A stretch of 64,000 nucleotides of DNA from JACVRX01 sp963831385 (GTDB taxonomy: Bacteria > Actinomycetota > Actinomycetes > Jiangellales > Jiangellaceae), in the NCBI GenBank assembly GCA_963831385.1, contig CAWHPW010000013.1, positions 62,001 through 126,000 on the forward strand. Direction: 5' to 3'. Made by a program: the position numbers and the translations under genes. Below, one piece after another: positions 56,377 through 64,000 of the stretch; the stretch's first letter is position 1, and the number at the start of each line of letters is the position of its first letter. Under the pieces are notes generated by a model, which saw only the letters and a program-made list of their open reading frames with translations, was not told the DNA's origin and did no database searches.

Positions 56377-57606
56377 ATGGTCGTCGCAGCCTTCGTCGCA
56401 CCGTTCCTGCTCGAAGCAACTGCTCGCTTCGTCGACTCCGCGGCAACCCTGCCCGGCGTCCGGCTGGGCGTGGTCACCTCGACGCCGGCCGACCGGCTCC
56501 CGGCTGGGCTCAAAGAACACCTGGCCGGCCATTGGCGGGTTGACGACGCGCTGGACCCGCAGCAGATCGCCCAGGCGGTAGCCGGGTTGAGCCAGCAGAT
56601 AGGTCGGGTGGAGCGGCTGGTCGGCGCACTTGAGCAGCTGCAGGTGCCGCTGGCCGAGGCCAGACAGATGCTCGGCCTGAACGGAATGGACGCCGACATC
56701 GCTCGCAACGTCCGAGACAAGTCCCGGATGAAGTCGGTTCTGCAAGCCGCAGGGGTTCCATGCGCGCGGCATCAGCTCGTCCACGATCCGGCGCAGGCAC
56801 TGGCGTTCGCCGAAGCCGTGGGTTTCCCGCTGGTGGCCAAGCCGCCGGCAGGGGCAGGAGCACAGGCCACCTACCGGCTCGACGAGCCCGCCGCGCTGCT
56901 GGAGTGGCTGCGCGCGATCCCACCTCGTCCCGACTCACCCGGCCTGCTCGAGGAGTTCTTGGTAGGGGAGGAGCACAGCTTCGACAGCGTCACGATCGGC
57001 GGAGAGACGGTGTGGGCGTCGATCGCGGACTACATCCCGCCGCCGCTGGAGGTGCTGCGGAATCCCTGGATGCAATGGGTCGTCATGCTGCCCCGGGACA
57101 TCAGCGGCCGTGAGTACGACGGCATCCGGGAGGCCGGCCCGGCAGCTCTGCGTGCGCTCGGCGTCCGGGACGCCCTGACTCACATGGAATGGTTCCGGCG
57201 TCCGGACGGTACGGTCGCGGTTTCGGAGGTCGCGGCCCGCCCGCCGGGCGCGCAACTCACGAACATGCACGGCTATGCCCACGACATGGACATGTACCGC
57301 GCCTGGGCCGAGTTGGTCCTCCTCGACCGATTCGAGCCGCGGGAACGTCGCTACGCGGCTGGGACGGTCTACCTGCGGGGCATGGGCAAGGGCCGGGTCC
57401 GGGCGGTGCACGGCGCGGAGAAGCTGCAGCAGGAGTTGGGCCACCTGGTGGTCGAGTCGCGGCTACCGCGGCCCGGGCAGCTCGCGTCGACGACCTACGA
57501 GGGAGAGGGGTACGTGATAGTCCGTGACCCGGACACGGCAGTGGTCCGCGACGCGCTTCAGCGCATCGTCACCGGGATCCGGGTCGAGCTGGTGGAGGCG
57601 CAGTGA
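56377..57606 (+). CDS. ATP-grasp ligase 2
   Basis: A 409-residue paralogue of ligases 1 and 3: SVLQAAGVPCARHQ, FPLVAKPPAGAGAQATYRL, LLEEFLVGEEHSFDS, THMEWFRRPDGTVAVSEVAARPPG. ATG 56377 (MVVAAFVAPFLLEA) fits the pre-ATP-grasp fold; earlier starts would run into the divergent gene. GTGA overlap with ligase 3. Confidence 0.9.
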   Translation: MVVAAFVAPFLLEATARFVDSAATLPGVRLGVVTSTPADRLPAGLKEHLAGHWRVDDALDPQQIAQAVAGLSQQIGRVERLVGALEQLQVPLAEARQMLGLNGMDADIARNVRDKSRMKSVLQAAGVPCARHQLVHDPAQALAFAEAVGFPLVAKPPAGAGAQATYRLDEPAALLEWLRAIPPRPDSPGLLEEFLVGEEHSFDSVTIGGETVWASIADYIPPPLEVLRNPWMQWVVMLPRDISGREYDGIREAGPAALRALGVRDALTHMEWFRRPDGTVAVSEVAARPPGAQLTNMHGYAHDMDMYRAWAELVLLDRFEPRERRYAAGTVYLRGMGKGRVRAVHGAEKLQQELGHLVVESRLPRPGQLASTTYEGEGYVIVRDPDTAVVRDALQRIVTGIRVELVEAQ

Positions 57607-58817
57607 CCGTCGTCATGATCTCCCCGGGCTACCCGGTCGAGATGTCCTACTTCACCAGGGCGCTGGCCACCGTCGGAGCAACGGTCATCGGCATCGGCGA
57701 CCAGCCACCGGACGCGCTGCCACCCGCCGCCCGCGACGGGCTGTCGCATTATGAGCGGGTGTCGCTCTCGGACGAAGCGGCCGTGCTCGGCGCGTTGCGC
57801 GGCCTCGCCAGGCATGCCCGGTTCGAGCTGGTCGAATGCCTGTGGGAGCCCTACATGCTGCTCGCTGCCCGGCTCCGGGAGGTTTTCGGCCTCCCCGGAA
57901 TGACGGTGGAGCAGACCGTCCCGTTTCGGGACAAGGAGCGGATGAAGCAGCAGATCGACGCTGCTGGGATCCGCACCCCACGACACGCCAGCACGACGAC
58001 CGTCTCAGGAGTATGGGAAGCCGCGGAATGGATCGGGTTCCCGATCATCGTCAAGCCCATCGCCGGCGCCGGGTCTGCCGACACCTATCGAGTCGGTTCG
58101 GCAGCTGAGCTCAACGACGTCCTCCCCATGCTGCGGCACATCCCGGAGGTGAGTGTCGAGGAGTTCGTCGACGGCGAGGAGTTCACGTACGACACGGTGT
58201 GCGCGGGCGGCGAGATCCTCTTCGAGCACATGCTGTGGTACCGACCTCGTCCACTGCAGATGCGAATGCACGAATGGATCAGCCCGACGTGCATCTCGCT
58301 GCGTGACCTGTCCGTCCCGGACTTGCAGGCCGGTCGGCAGATGGGTGTCGAGGTGCTGTCCGCTCTGGGCTTCCGGTCCGGCTTCACCCACATGGAGTGG
58401 TACCGCAAGGCCGACGGCGAAGCGGTCTTCGGCGAGATCGGAGCGCGTCCGCCAGGTGCGCGAGTGGTCGACCTGATGAACTACGCGACCGACGGTGATC
58501 TGTACGTCGGGTGGGCTGAGGCCGTCGTGCACGGCCGGCTCAGCCAGCCGCTGGAGCGCCGGTACAACGTCGGCAGCATTTTCAAGCGGGCGGAGGGCGT
58601 CGGACGGATCACCGGGTACGTAGGGCTGGACACGTTGCTCGCGGAATACGGCGACGCCGTGGTGGCTCAAGAGTTGCTGCCACCCGGTGCCCCCCGGCGG
58701 GACTGGCGAGCCAGCGTGATCGGCGACGGCCTGATCATGGTGCGCGATCCCGAGCTACGGCGGGTGATCGAGATGACCGAACGGTTCGCCGGCGAGTTCA
58801 GCATGCATGCCGGGTGA
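57603..58817 (+). CDS. ATP-grasp ligase 3
   Basis: A 404-residue protein most like ligase 1 at the N terminus (ATVGATVIGIGDQPP versus AEAGATVIGIGERPP). ATP-binding blocks: FPIIVKPIAGAGSADTYRV, VSVEEFVDGEEFTYDT, THMEWYRKADGEAVFGEIGARPPG. GTG start coupled to ligase 2; its stop overlaps the M20 peptidase start. Three paralogues suggest stepwise addition of different units. Confidence 0.9.
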   Translation: MTVVMISPGYPVEMSYFTRALATVGATVIGIGDQPPDALPPAARDGLSHYERVSLSDEAAVLGALRGLARHARFELVECLWEPYMLLAARLREVFGLPGMTVEQTVPFRDKERMKQQIDAAGIRTPRHASTTTVSGVWEAAEWIGFPIIVKPIAGAGSADTYRVGSAAELNDVLPMLRHIPEVSVEEFVDGEEFTYDTVCAGGEILFEHMLWYRPRPLQMRMHEWISPTCISLRDLSVPDLQAGRQMGVEVLSALGFRSGFTHMEWYRKADGEAVFGEIGARPPGARVVDLMNYATDGDLYVGWAEAVVHGRLSQPLERRYNVGSIFKRAEGVGRITGYVGLDTLLAEYGDAVVAQELLPPGAPRRDWRASVIGDGLIMVRDPELRRVIEMTERFAGEFSMHAG

Positions 58818-60169
58818 TGGACTCGATCGACGCCGCGCGCAGCGCGCTCGTCCGGGTCCTTCCCGGTGTCCGGGCCGACCTGGAGCGGCTCGTCCGAATC
58901 CCGTCGGTGTCGGCCGACCCCTCGGCGTCGGCGGACATGGCGCGCAGCGCGGCAGCGGTCGCTTCCATGCTGCAGGCTTCTGGTGTCGACGAAGTCGACG
59001 TCCTGCGCGTGCCCAGCGGGCAGCCCGCGGTTCTGGGTCGGCGGCCCGGTCCTCCGGGAGCGCCGACCGTGTTGCTCTATGCCCATCACGACGTCCAACC
59101 GGTGGGGGACGCCGACGCGTGGAAATCCGACCCGTTCGAACCGGTCGAGCGCGCCGGCCGGCTGTACGGCCGCGGTGCGGCCGACGACAAGGCGGGCATC
59201 GCGCTCCATCTGGCGGCGCTGCGGGCGCTGGGAAGCGAGCTGCCGGTCGAAGTCGTCGTCTTGGTCGAGGGAGAGGAGGAGGTGGGCTCACCGACGCTGG
59301 CGGCGTTCGTCGACGCGCACCGCGCTCGGCTCGCCGCCGACGTGATCGTGCTCGCCGATTCGGTGAACTGGCGGATCGGGGTGCCTGCACTGACGACGTC
59401 ATTGCGCGGCGGCGCCAACGTCGTCGTCGAAGTCTCCACGCTGCGCCACGCCGTTCACAACGGCCTCTACGGAGGCGTCGTGCCAGACGCTCTCACCGTC
59501 CTGGCAAGGGTGCTGGCGACGCTGCACGATCAACGAGGGAGCGTTGCGGTCGACGGCCTGTCATCCGGCGAGTCCGACCCGCTCGACCTCACCGAGGACG
59601 CGCTTCGGGCCGACGCCGGTGTGCTCGACGGCGTGGAACTGATCGGAACCGGCAGCCTCACCTCCCGGCTGTGGACGGCCCCCGCGATATCCGTCGTCGG
59701 GATCGACGCCCCGGCGGTCGATGCGGCGTCGATGTCGCTCGTCCCCACGGCCCGGGCCAAGCTCACTCTGCGCATCGGTCCGCTGGACGACGCCGAAGCC
59801 GCCCGGGCCGCGCTGGTGAGCCATCTCGAGTCCCATGTGCCGTGGGGAGCGCGGGTGAAGGTCGAGGCCGGCAAGGCGGTGCAGCCCTTCCGTGCGGACA
59901 GCTCGGGGCCCGCCTACGCGGCGGCGCGATCGGCCTTCGCCGACGCCTGGGGAGTTCAACCGGTGGAGATCGGTGTCGGCGGCACGATCGACTTCGTCCC
60001 CACCTTCGCAGCGGCGTTTCCGGACGCGGAGATTCTCGTCACTGGGGTCGAGGATCCGGACACTCGGGCGCATGGCGCGAACGAGAGCCTGCACCTGGCC
60101 GACTTCGAGCGGGCCTGTCTGGCCGAAGTGCTCCTTCTGACCCGGCTCGCGGAAGGATGGTCGCCCTAG
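58814..60169 (+). CDS. M20-family dipeptidase
   Basis: A 451-residue zinc peptidase. Metal and catalytic residues: VLLYAHHDVQPVGD (His, Asp), YGRGAADDKAGIALHL (bridging Asp), VEGEEEVGSPTL (Glu-Glu), and ARAHGANE-like RAHGANESLHLADF (His). The dimerisation domain is at ~195-310. Cytoplasmic. GTG 58814 or ATG 58817. Coupled to the ATP-grasp genes; likely trims or recycles the cluster product. Confidence 0.93.
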   Translation: MMDSIDAARSALVRVLPGVRADLERLVRIPSVSADPSASADMARSAAAVASMLQASGVDEVDVLRVPSGQPAVLGRRPGPPGAPTVLLYAHHDVQPVGDADAWKSDPFEPVERAGRLYGRGAADDKAGIALHLAALRALGSELPVEVVVLVEGEEEVGSPTLAAFVDAHRARLAADVIVLADSVNWRIGVPALTTSLRGGANVVVEVSTLRHAVHNGLYGGVVPDALTVLARVLATLHDQRGSVAVDGLSSGESDPLDLTEDALRADAGVLDGVELIGTGSLTSRLWTAPAISVVGIDAPAVDAASMSLVPTARAKLTLRIGPLDDAEAARAALVSHLESHVPWGARVKVEAGKAVQPFRADSSGPAYAAARSAFADAWGVQPVEIGVGGTIDFVPTFAAAFPDAEILVTGVEDPDTRAHGANESLHLADFERACLAEVLLLTRLAEGWSP

Positions 60170-60180
60170 CCCTCCTGGGC

Positions 60181-60904
60181 TCAGCAGAGCTCGTCGAGGT
60201 ACTGCGGGAGCATTCGCCCCCACGTCGGCCATTCGTGGTCCCATTCCGAACCCCACGCGTCAACCCGATTCGGGATGCCCTTCGCCCCGAGGATGCTCGC
60301 CGCATGCCAGGACTCGCCGACGTCCTCCCACGCGCCCTGCCCGGAAGCCAGGATGACGAAGCGCTGTCGCAACGTGTCCAGCGACTGACCGTCGAGGTCG
60401 GGGAGGAAGTGAACCGGCGAGGAATAGTAGAGGTCGTCGGTGAACTCGCCCGTCGAAGAAACGCTCGACCCGATAGGTGCCGCTCATGCCGATCGCGGTC
60501 CCGAAGACGTCGGGGAACCGGCACACCATCGCGAGGGCGTTGAATGCGCCGATCGACGCACCGGTGGCGATGATCGGCTGCTCCCTGTCGAGATCGGTGT
60601 AGATAGCCGGGACCACCTCGTGCCGGATGCAATCATGGAACCGGTTGAGCAGGGCCAGCCGGTAGCTCGGCGGGCCGATCTTGGACACCATCGCCCTACC
60701 GGCGACGCTGTCGCAGGAGTAGAGCTTGACCCGGCCGCTGTCGATCAGCTCAGCGCAGGCGCTGACGAGATGGTGTCGTTCGATCTCCTCGGCGTCGCCG
60801 CCAGCCGTCGGAAACACCAGGACGGGCACGCCGTAGTGACCCCAGCGAGCAATGCCGATGTCCTGCTGAAGCCGGCTCGAGAACCACCGCTCGGTCACCT
60901 TCAC
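60181..60904 (-). pseudogene. EstD-like esterase, one frameshift
   Basis: A ~240-residue alpha/beta-fold esterase. It begins MKVTERWFSSRLQQDIGIARWGHYG, with the nucleophile in IIATGASIGAFNALAM. An extra G near 60447 shifts the frame after VERFFDG; the sequence then continues EFTDDLYYSSPVHFLPDL and FVILASGQGAWED, ending WGRMLPQYLDELC. One base restores the protein, so sequencing error is likely. Converges on M20 and is probably part of the same cluster, as the two esterases flank it. Confidence 0.8.
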
Positions 60905-61087
60905 GTCGCCACTCCGTCCAGCCCGGCCCGGCGCCGAGGCGCACCTGCATCCTCGCCGATCTGACGGCCCTCGTACTGCGGATCGGCTGACATGTTTTTG
61001 GCGGTCCGAACGTCAACAGGGTCGCAAGGTCGTGCCGGGCGGGTGGAGAAATCAGGGCGGATGCGCTGCGGAGATGGCAGCAAGCTG

Positions 61088-61190
61088 CACGACGATCTTC
61101 ACGACCGTCTGGGATCTAAGCCGTGAAGATCGTCGTGATGAATGCGCCTGCCGCGGACGTGCCAGCAAGCTGCACGACGATCTTCACGAC
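61088..61190. repeat. Three further copies of the 18-bp dispersed repeat
   Basis: Copies at 61088-61105 (-), 61120-61137 (+) and 61173-61190 (-). Copies 1 and 3 share an extra 10 bp on their left (CAGCAAGCTG), giving a 28-bp direct repeat 85 bp apart. They lie between the esterase start and the whiB stop. With the 52.8-kb set they bracket the ATP-grasp cluster. Confidence 0.85.
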
Positions 61191-61197
61191 AGGACGG

Positions 61198-61467
61198 TTA
61201 GCGGCGCGACCAGCCGCGCTCGTTTTCGGTGTGGCCACCCCAGATGCCATATCGCTCCGGATATGACGCCGCGAACTGACGGCACTCTCGCGCTACCGGG
61301 CAGTCGGCGCACACCTGCTTCGCGATCTGCTCGCGAAGGCGCAACGCACGCCCTCGGCCCTCGGGATAGAACAAGTCGGTGTCCATGCCCTTGCACGCCG
61401 CGTTCACACGCCAGTTCTCAGCAGCTCGTGTGGCGTCATCGACCAGCGGGTACGTCAGCACGGTCAT
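61198..61467 (-). CDS. WhiB-family iron-sulphur transcription factor
   Basis: An 89-residue WhiB protein. The four Fe-S cysteines are Cys25 (NAACKGMD), Cys53 and Cys56 (QVCADCPV) and Cys62 (ARECRQF). The GIWGGHTENER beta-turn and basic end follow. No AT-hook, so it is not WhiB7. WhiB proteins bind sigma-A and sense redox or NO. The 239 bp upstream (61468-61706) hold no gene; 61650-61690 is strikingly AT-rich for this genome and may contain the promoter. Confidence 0.95.
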   Translation of the reverse strand: MTVLTYPLVDDATRAAENWRVNAACKGMDTDLFYPEGRGRALRLREQIAKQVCADCPVARECRQFAASYPERYGIWGGHTENERGWSRR

Positions 61468-61706
61468 TTGCTCGTAACTCCCTGTAGACCTCGATCAGCG
61501 GCGGCGACGGGTGGTCAAGACCTCCGTAAGCCCACCGGACATGGTCTGGACTGGACTCCCTCACGCTTCAGGTGCCGAGGTCCAATTGTGTCCGGACGGA
61601 CGAGGCGGTGTCACCGGGCTGGGAGAACCCAAATGCGAGTTTCTGACCAGAATATTAGCCGCAAAGGGCACTATTTATTGACAAAACTGGCGAATGCTAG
61701 AACGCG

Positions 61707-63381
61707 TTAGCAACCCGGCCATGCCGGGAACAGCAAGCACCACCAGCGCCACCACCACGGTGGTGCGCCTGGCGGCGGAGGCCCCGTGGGAGGCGGGGAC
61801 GGGTCGACCGTCGGCGATGGATCCGGGTCGACCGTCTGGGTCGGACTAGGCGACGGCTCCGCTGGTGGCGGAGGTGTGGTGCCGGGTGGTGGAGGGGTCT
61901 CAGTGGGGGTGTCCGGGGGTGGCTCGGTTGGCGTCGCAGGAGCCACGGTCGGGGACTCACTCGGGATTTCCGCCGGCGTCTCGACCGGAGCCTGGGGTGG
62001 GGTCTCAGCCGACGTCGGCGGGGGAGCTGCGGCCACGCTCGTCGTCGGTATGGGAGACGGCGCGGACAACGCTAGCGCCGAATCGGCCTCCGAGTCGGCG
62101 TCCGGTGGATCGGCAGGCGGACCGACCACTGGCGCGGCCGGCCGATCGACCCCGGGCAGTACTGCCTCGGCGGGAGCGGGCGACGGAGTCGACGTCGGCT
62201 GCGGCGACGGGCGGGGGAGACTCGCCGGCGGACCAAGTTCGCCGAAGTCGTCGGCAGCGACGACCGAGCTCTGCTCGGCAAGCGGCGCGTTGTCGTCGGA
62301 TGCCATGATCGCGGTGGCCACGACGACGGCCGAAACCGCGCCCACCGCGACAGCGGCGGCCGCGACCTGGCCGGCCAACGAGGCCGGCTTGGGGATTCTG
62401 GAGAACCAGGCCCCGACGGTCCCGGCGGCGGCAACAGCGCCCGCAGCGCCGGCGACCCCAGCGGCGGCTCCGACGGCACCCACCTTCGTGCTTTCGGTGC
62501 CGGTCGCCGCCGGCACCTGCCTTTGCTCCGCCAGCACCGGCACCTGCCGCGGCCCCGGCTTTGGCGCCCATGACGCCGGCGGCCGCTGCACCCGTGACCG
62601 CTGCCGCGGTTTTGGTTCCGCCCAGGACAACCGGCAGCAACAAGGCCGGCCACAGCACGCCGCGCAGGTCGGCGACCAGCAGCATGAGCTCGTCGCGCCG
62701 GTCACGACAGTGTGGACAATCCTCGACGTGCGCGGCTACCCACTCGTCCTCGCGAGGCGAGAGCGTGCCGCGGACATAGGCAGCGAGCTTGGGAACGTAG
62801 GGCCGGCATTCCGCCGGGATGTCCGCGGACAGGTGAACTGCGAGGTAGGCCTGCCGCAGCCCTTCCCGGGCTCGGTATGCCAGCGCGGCCACCGCATTGG
62901 GAGTGCTGCCCAGCGTGGGTGCCAGCGCTGCCGGCGTGCGGCCTTCGATCTCGGTATGCCACAGCACCTGCTGCCAGCGATCGGGCAGCGTTTCGAACGC
63001 CCGCCGTACCAGGTCGCGGTCAGTCGAGCGCGCGATGGGGTCGTCGGTCTCGGGCATGACCTCGAACAGCGTGGGATCGGCCGGCAGGCCGTCGCGCCGC
63101 GAGGCCCGGTACCGGTCGATGGCTAGCCGCCGGACGATCGTGTTCAGGTACGGGCCGAGTTCACCCTCAGGTCCCCCGCCATGTTGGAGCCGGTCGAGCA
63201 CGCGGGTGAACGCCTCGGAGACGACGTCCTGCGCCTCGTCGTGGCTTCCCGTGACGACTCGCGCGACCCGCTGTGCACCGTCGAGGTGCCGCCGATAGAG
63301 CTCGTCGTAGGCGGTCATGTCGCCGGTGCGAGTGCGTTCGATGAGCTCGGCGTCCGTGAGCGGCATCGCCGGTGTCGTCAC
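61707..63381 (-). pseudogene. ECF sigma factor fused to zinc finger, membrane helix and Pro-rich tail; one frameshift
   Basis: A ~557-residue protein from GTG 63381. Sigma2 is at ~10-80 (HDEAQDVVSEAFTRVLDRL) and sigma4 at ~105-160 (LPDRWQQVLWHTEIEGRTPA). A zinc-binding anti-sigma-like motif follows at ~200-215 (HVEDCPHCRDRR). The frame shifts near 62520 inside a GC-rich repeat (GAGAGGAKAGAG). After it come a membrane helix (AAAAVAVGAVSAVVVATAIM) and a ~190-residue Pro/Thr/Ser tail. It ends with an odd Trp/Cys-rich tip (WWWRWWCLLFPAWPGC). The order suggests a membrane-tethered, self-inhibited sigma factor with an exported tail. Confidence 0.82.
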
Positions 63382-63414
63382 GAGTGTGCGCTCCCCTCCC
63401 GAGCGACGGACGCA

Positions 63415-64000
63415 TCAGTCTACGACGACGGGCAGCCTGAGTCCGCGCACGACGGAGGCGAGTTGGTCGCGGTGCGCGGGCAGGACGACGAGGTCGACCA
63501 AGGCTCCCGCCGTCCGCAGGGGAGGCTCGACGCATTCGCGGGCAAGGCTGGCTCGTTCGACCCGGGCCCGCAGGTCATCGGGGACCAGGGCGAGTGCCGT
63601 ATGCGTGCCGTCTTGGGCAAATGTGGCGTCACTGCGGACCACGTTCTGGAGCACTGTTGCGGCCGAAAGCACGGTCCCGATCCGCAGCCACGGCTCTGCT
63701 GGCCGGTGCCAGCGCAGGGCGATCAGCATCAGCTGTGCTGGCTCGCCGTCGCCGAGGCGGTCCAGTTCGCGGACTCTGCCGAGCAGATAACCCGGCGTAT
63801 GCAGGCCGGAGAGTGGATCCAGGCACGGCACGCCTCGATCCACCGCGACCGCGTCGACCCAGGCGTCAACCAGCCATCGGCGCGCCTGCACACGCGGTAC
63901 CGGGTCTCGGTTCTCCGACTCAAGAGCGGCCCATAGCGCATCGAGATCGTCCAATGCCGTGTCGAGATGCAGGATCTCCGATGCGCGCTCCCAGGCGAGC
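63415..64000 (-). CDS. Degenerate GGDEF-like protein, 5' end beyond the window
   Basis: The C-terminal ~194 codons are visible and the reading frame stays open to the right edge. DPLSGLHTPGYLLGRVRELDRLG matches the start of GGDEF domains (DPLTGL), and LMLIALRWHR the next strand. The GGDEF loop itself is missing, so cyclase activity is unlikely. It ends 33 bp before the sigma gene's start on the same strand and may be co-transcribed with it. Confidence 0.6.
   Translation of the reverse strand, partial: LAWERASEILHLDTALDDLDALWAALESENRDPVPRVQARRWLVDAWVDAVAVDRGVPCLDPLSGLHTPGYLLGRVRELDRLGDGEPAQLMLIALRWHRPAEPWLRIGTVLSAATVLQNVVRSDATFAQDGTHTALALVPDDLRARVERASLARECVEPPLRTAGALVDLVVLPAHRDQLASVVRGLRLPVVVD

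Noticed and set aside
61198..61467. Naming the WhiB protein as WhiB7
   Set aside because: The C-terminal AT-hook of WhiB7 is absent, and no uORF-type leader was identified with confidence.
1..64000. tRNA, rRNA, CRISPR, prophage and insertion-sequence signatures
   Set aside because: I looked for CCA-ending cloverleaf regions, evenly spaced direct repeats, transposase or integrase motifs and phage structural genes, and found none convincing. The dispersed repeats at 52.8 and 61.1 kb are too few and alternate in orientation, so they are not CRISPR.
63415..64000. Active diguanylate cyclase
   Set aside because: Only the N-terminal part of a GGDEF pattern is visible; the GGDEF/GGEEF active-site loop is missing in the visible sequence.

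Overview
The window is high-GC (about 70 %) DNA from an actinobacterium. Lineage markers include a WhiB protein, an ECF41-type sigma factor beside a carboxymuconolactone-decarboxylase-like gene, a Ddn-type deazaflavin (F420) reductase, a DUF222/13E12 HNH protein, bacterial Ku, and two LexA boxes of the actinobacterial CGAAC-N4-GTTCG type. I cannot place it below phylum. No rRNA, tRNA, CRISPR array, transposase or phage gene was seen.

Layout. 1-153: start of a secreted M1 peptidase leaving the left edge. 421-9116: two very large adjacent conserved proteins of unknown function, both broken by single-base frameshifts. 9.2-23.2 kb: ordinary genes (FAD oxidase/LysR pair, ECF41 module, MarR, Ku, 5'-3' exonuclease, ArsR/SRPBCC pair, ribokinase), all intact. 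23.5-25.3 kb: a LexA-boxed DUF222-HNH gene. 25.7-39.9 kb: one long leftward operon that is the most striking part of the window. In transcription order it encodes a gingipain/C25-like clan CD peptidase, a CHAT-SIR2 protein that appears continuous with an nSTAND1-membrane-WD40 protein, an intracellular subtilisin, a second CHAT protein, and an alpha/beta hydrolase. 40.1-42.9 kb: a membrane protein, a membrane-anchored propeller and an MFS transporter on the same strand. 43.2-44.5 kb: truncated haemoglobin divergent from a Cys-rich regulator, with paired operators between them. 44.5-46.5 kb: a papain-like protease divergent from a chagasin-like inhibitor, then a Ddn-like reductase. 46.9-52.7 kb: LLM oxidoreductase/GH13, an ABC exporter, and LexA-boxed dinB. 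53.0-60.9 kb: a cluster of three ATP-grasp ligases, an S51/cyanophycinase-like peptidase, an M20 peptidase and two esterases, flanked on both sides by copies of an 18-bp dispersed repeat. 61.2-64.0 kb: WhiB, a membrane-fused ECF sigma factor, and a degenerate GGDEF-like protein leaving the right edge.

How the parts may work together. The 25.7-39.9 kb operon has the layout expected of a STAND-centred conflict or cell-death system: a WD40 sensor, an NTPase switch, and several proteolytic plus one NAD-directed effector. The 53-61 kb cluster looks like a biosynthetic/turnover locus for a small amide-linked compound or peptide.

Reliability. Apparent frameshifts are dense in 421-9116 and 32271-37996 and rare elsewhere. 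The pieces keep clear coding character, no in-frame nonsense codons were noticed within them, and both insertions and deletions occur. I therefore think most are sequencing or assembly errors. Broken genes are annotated as one reconstructed span each. Residue numbers in them are approximate.
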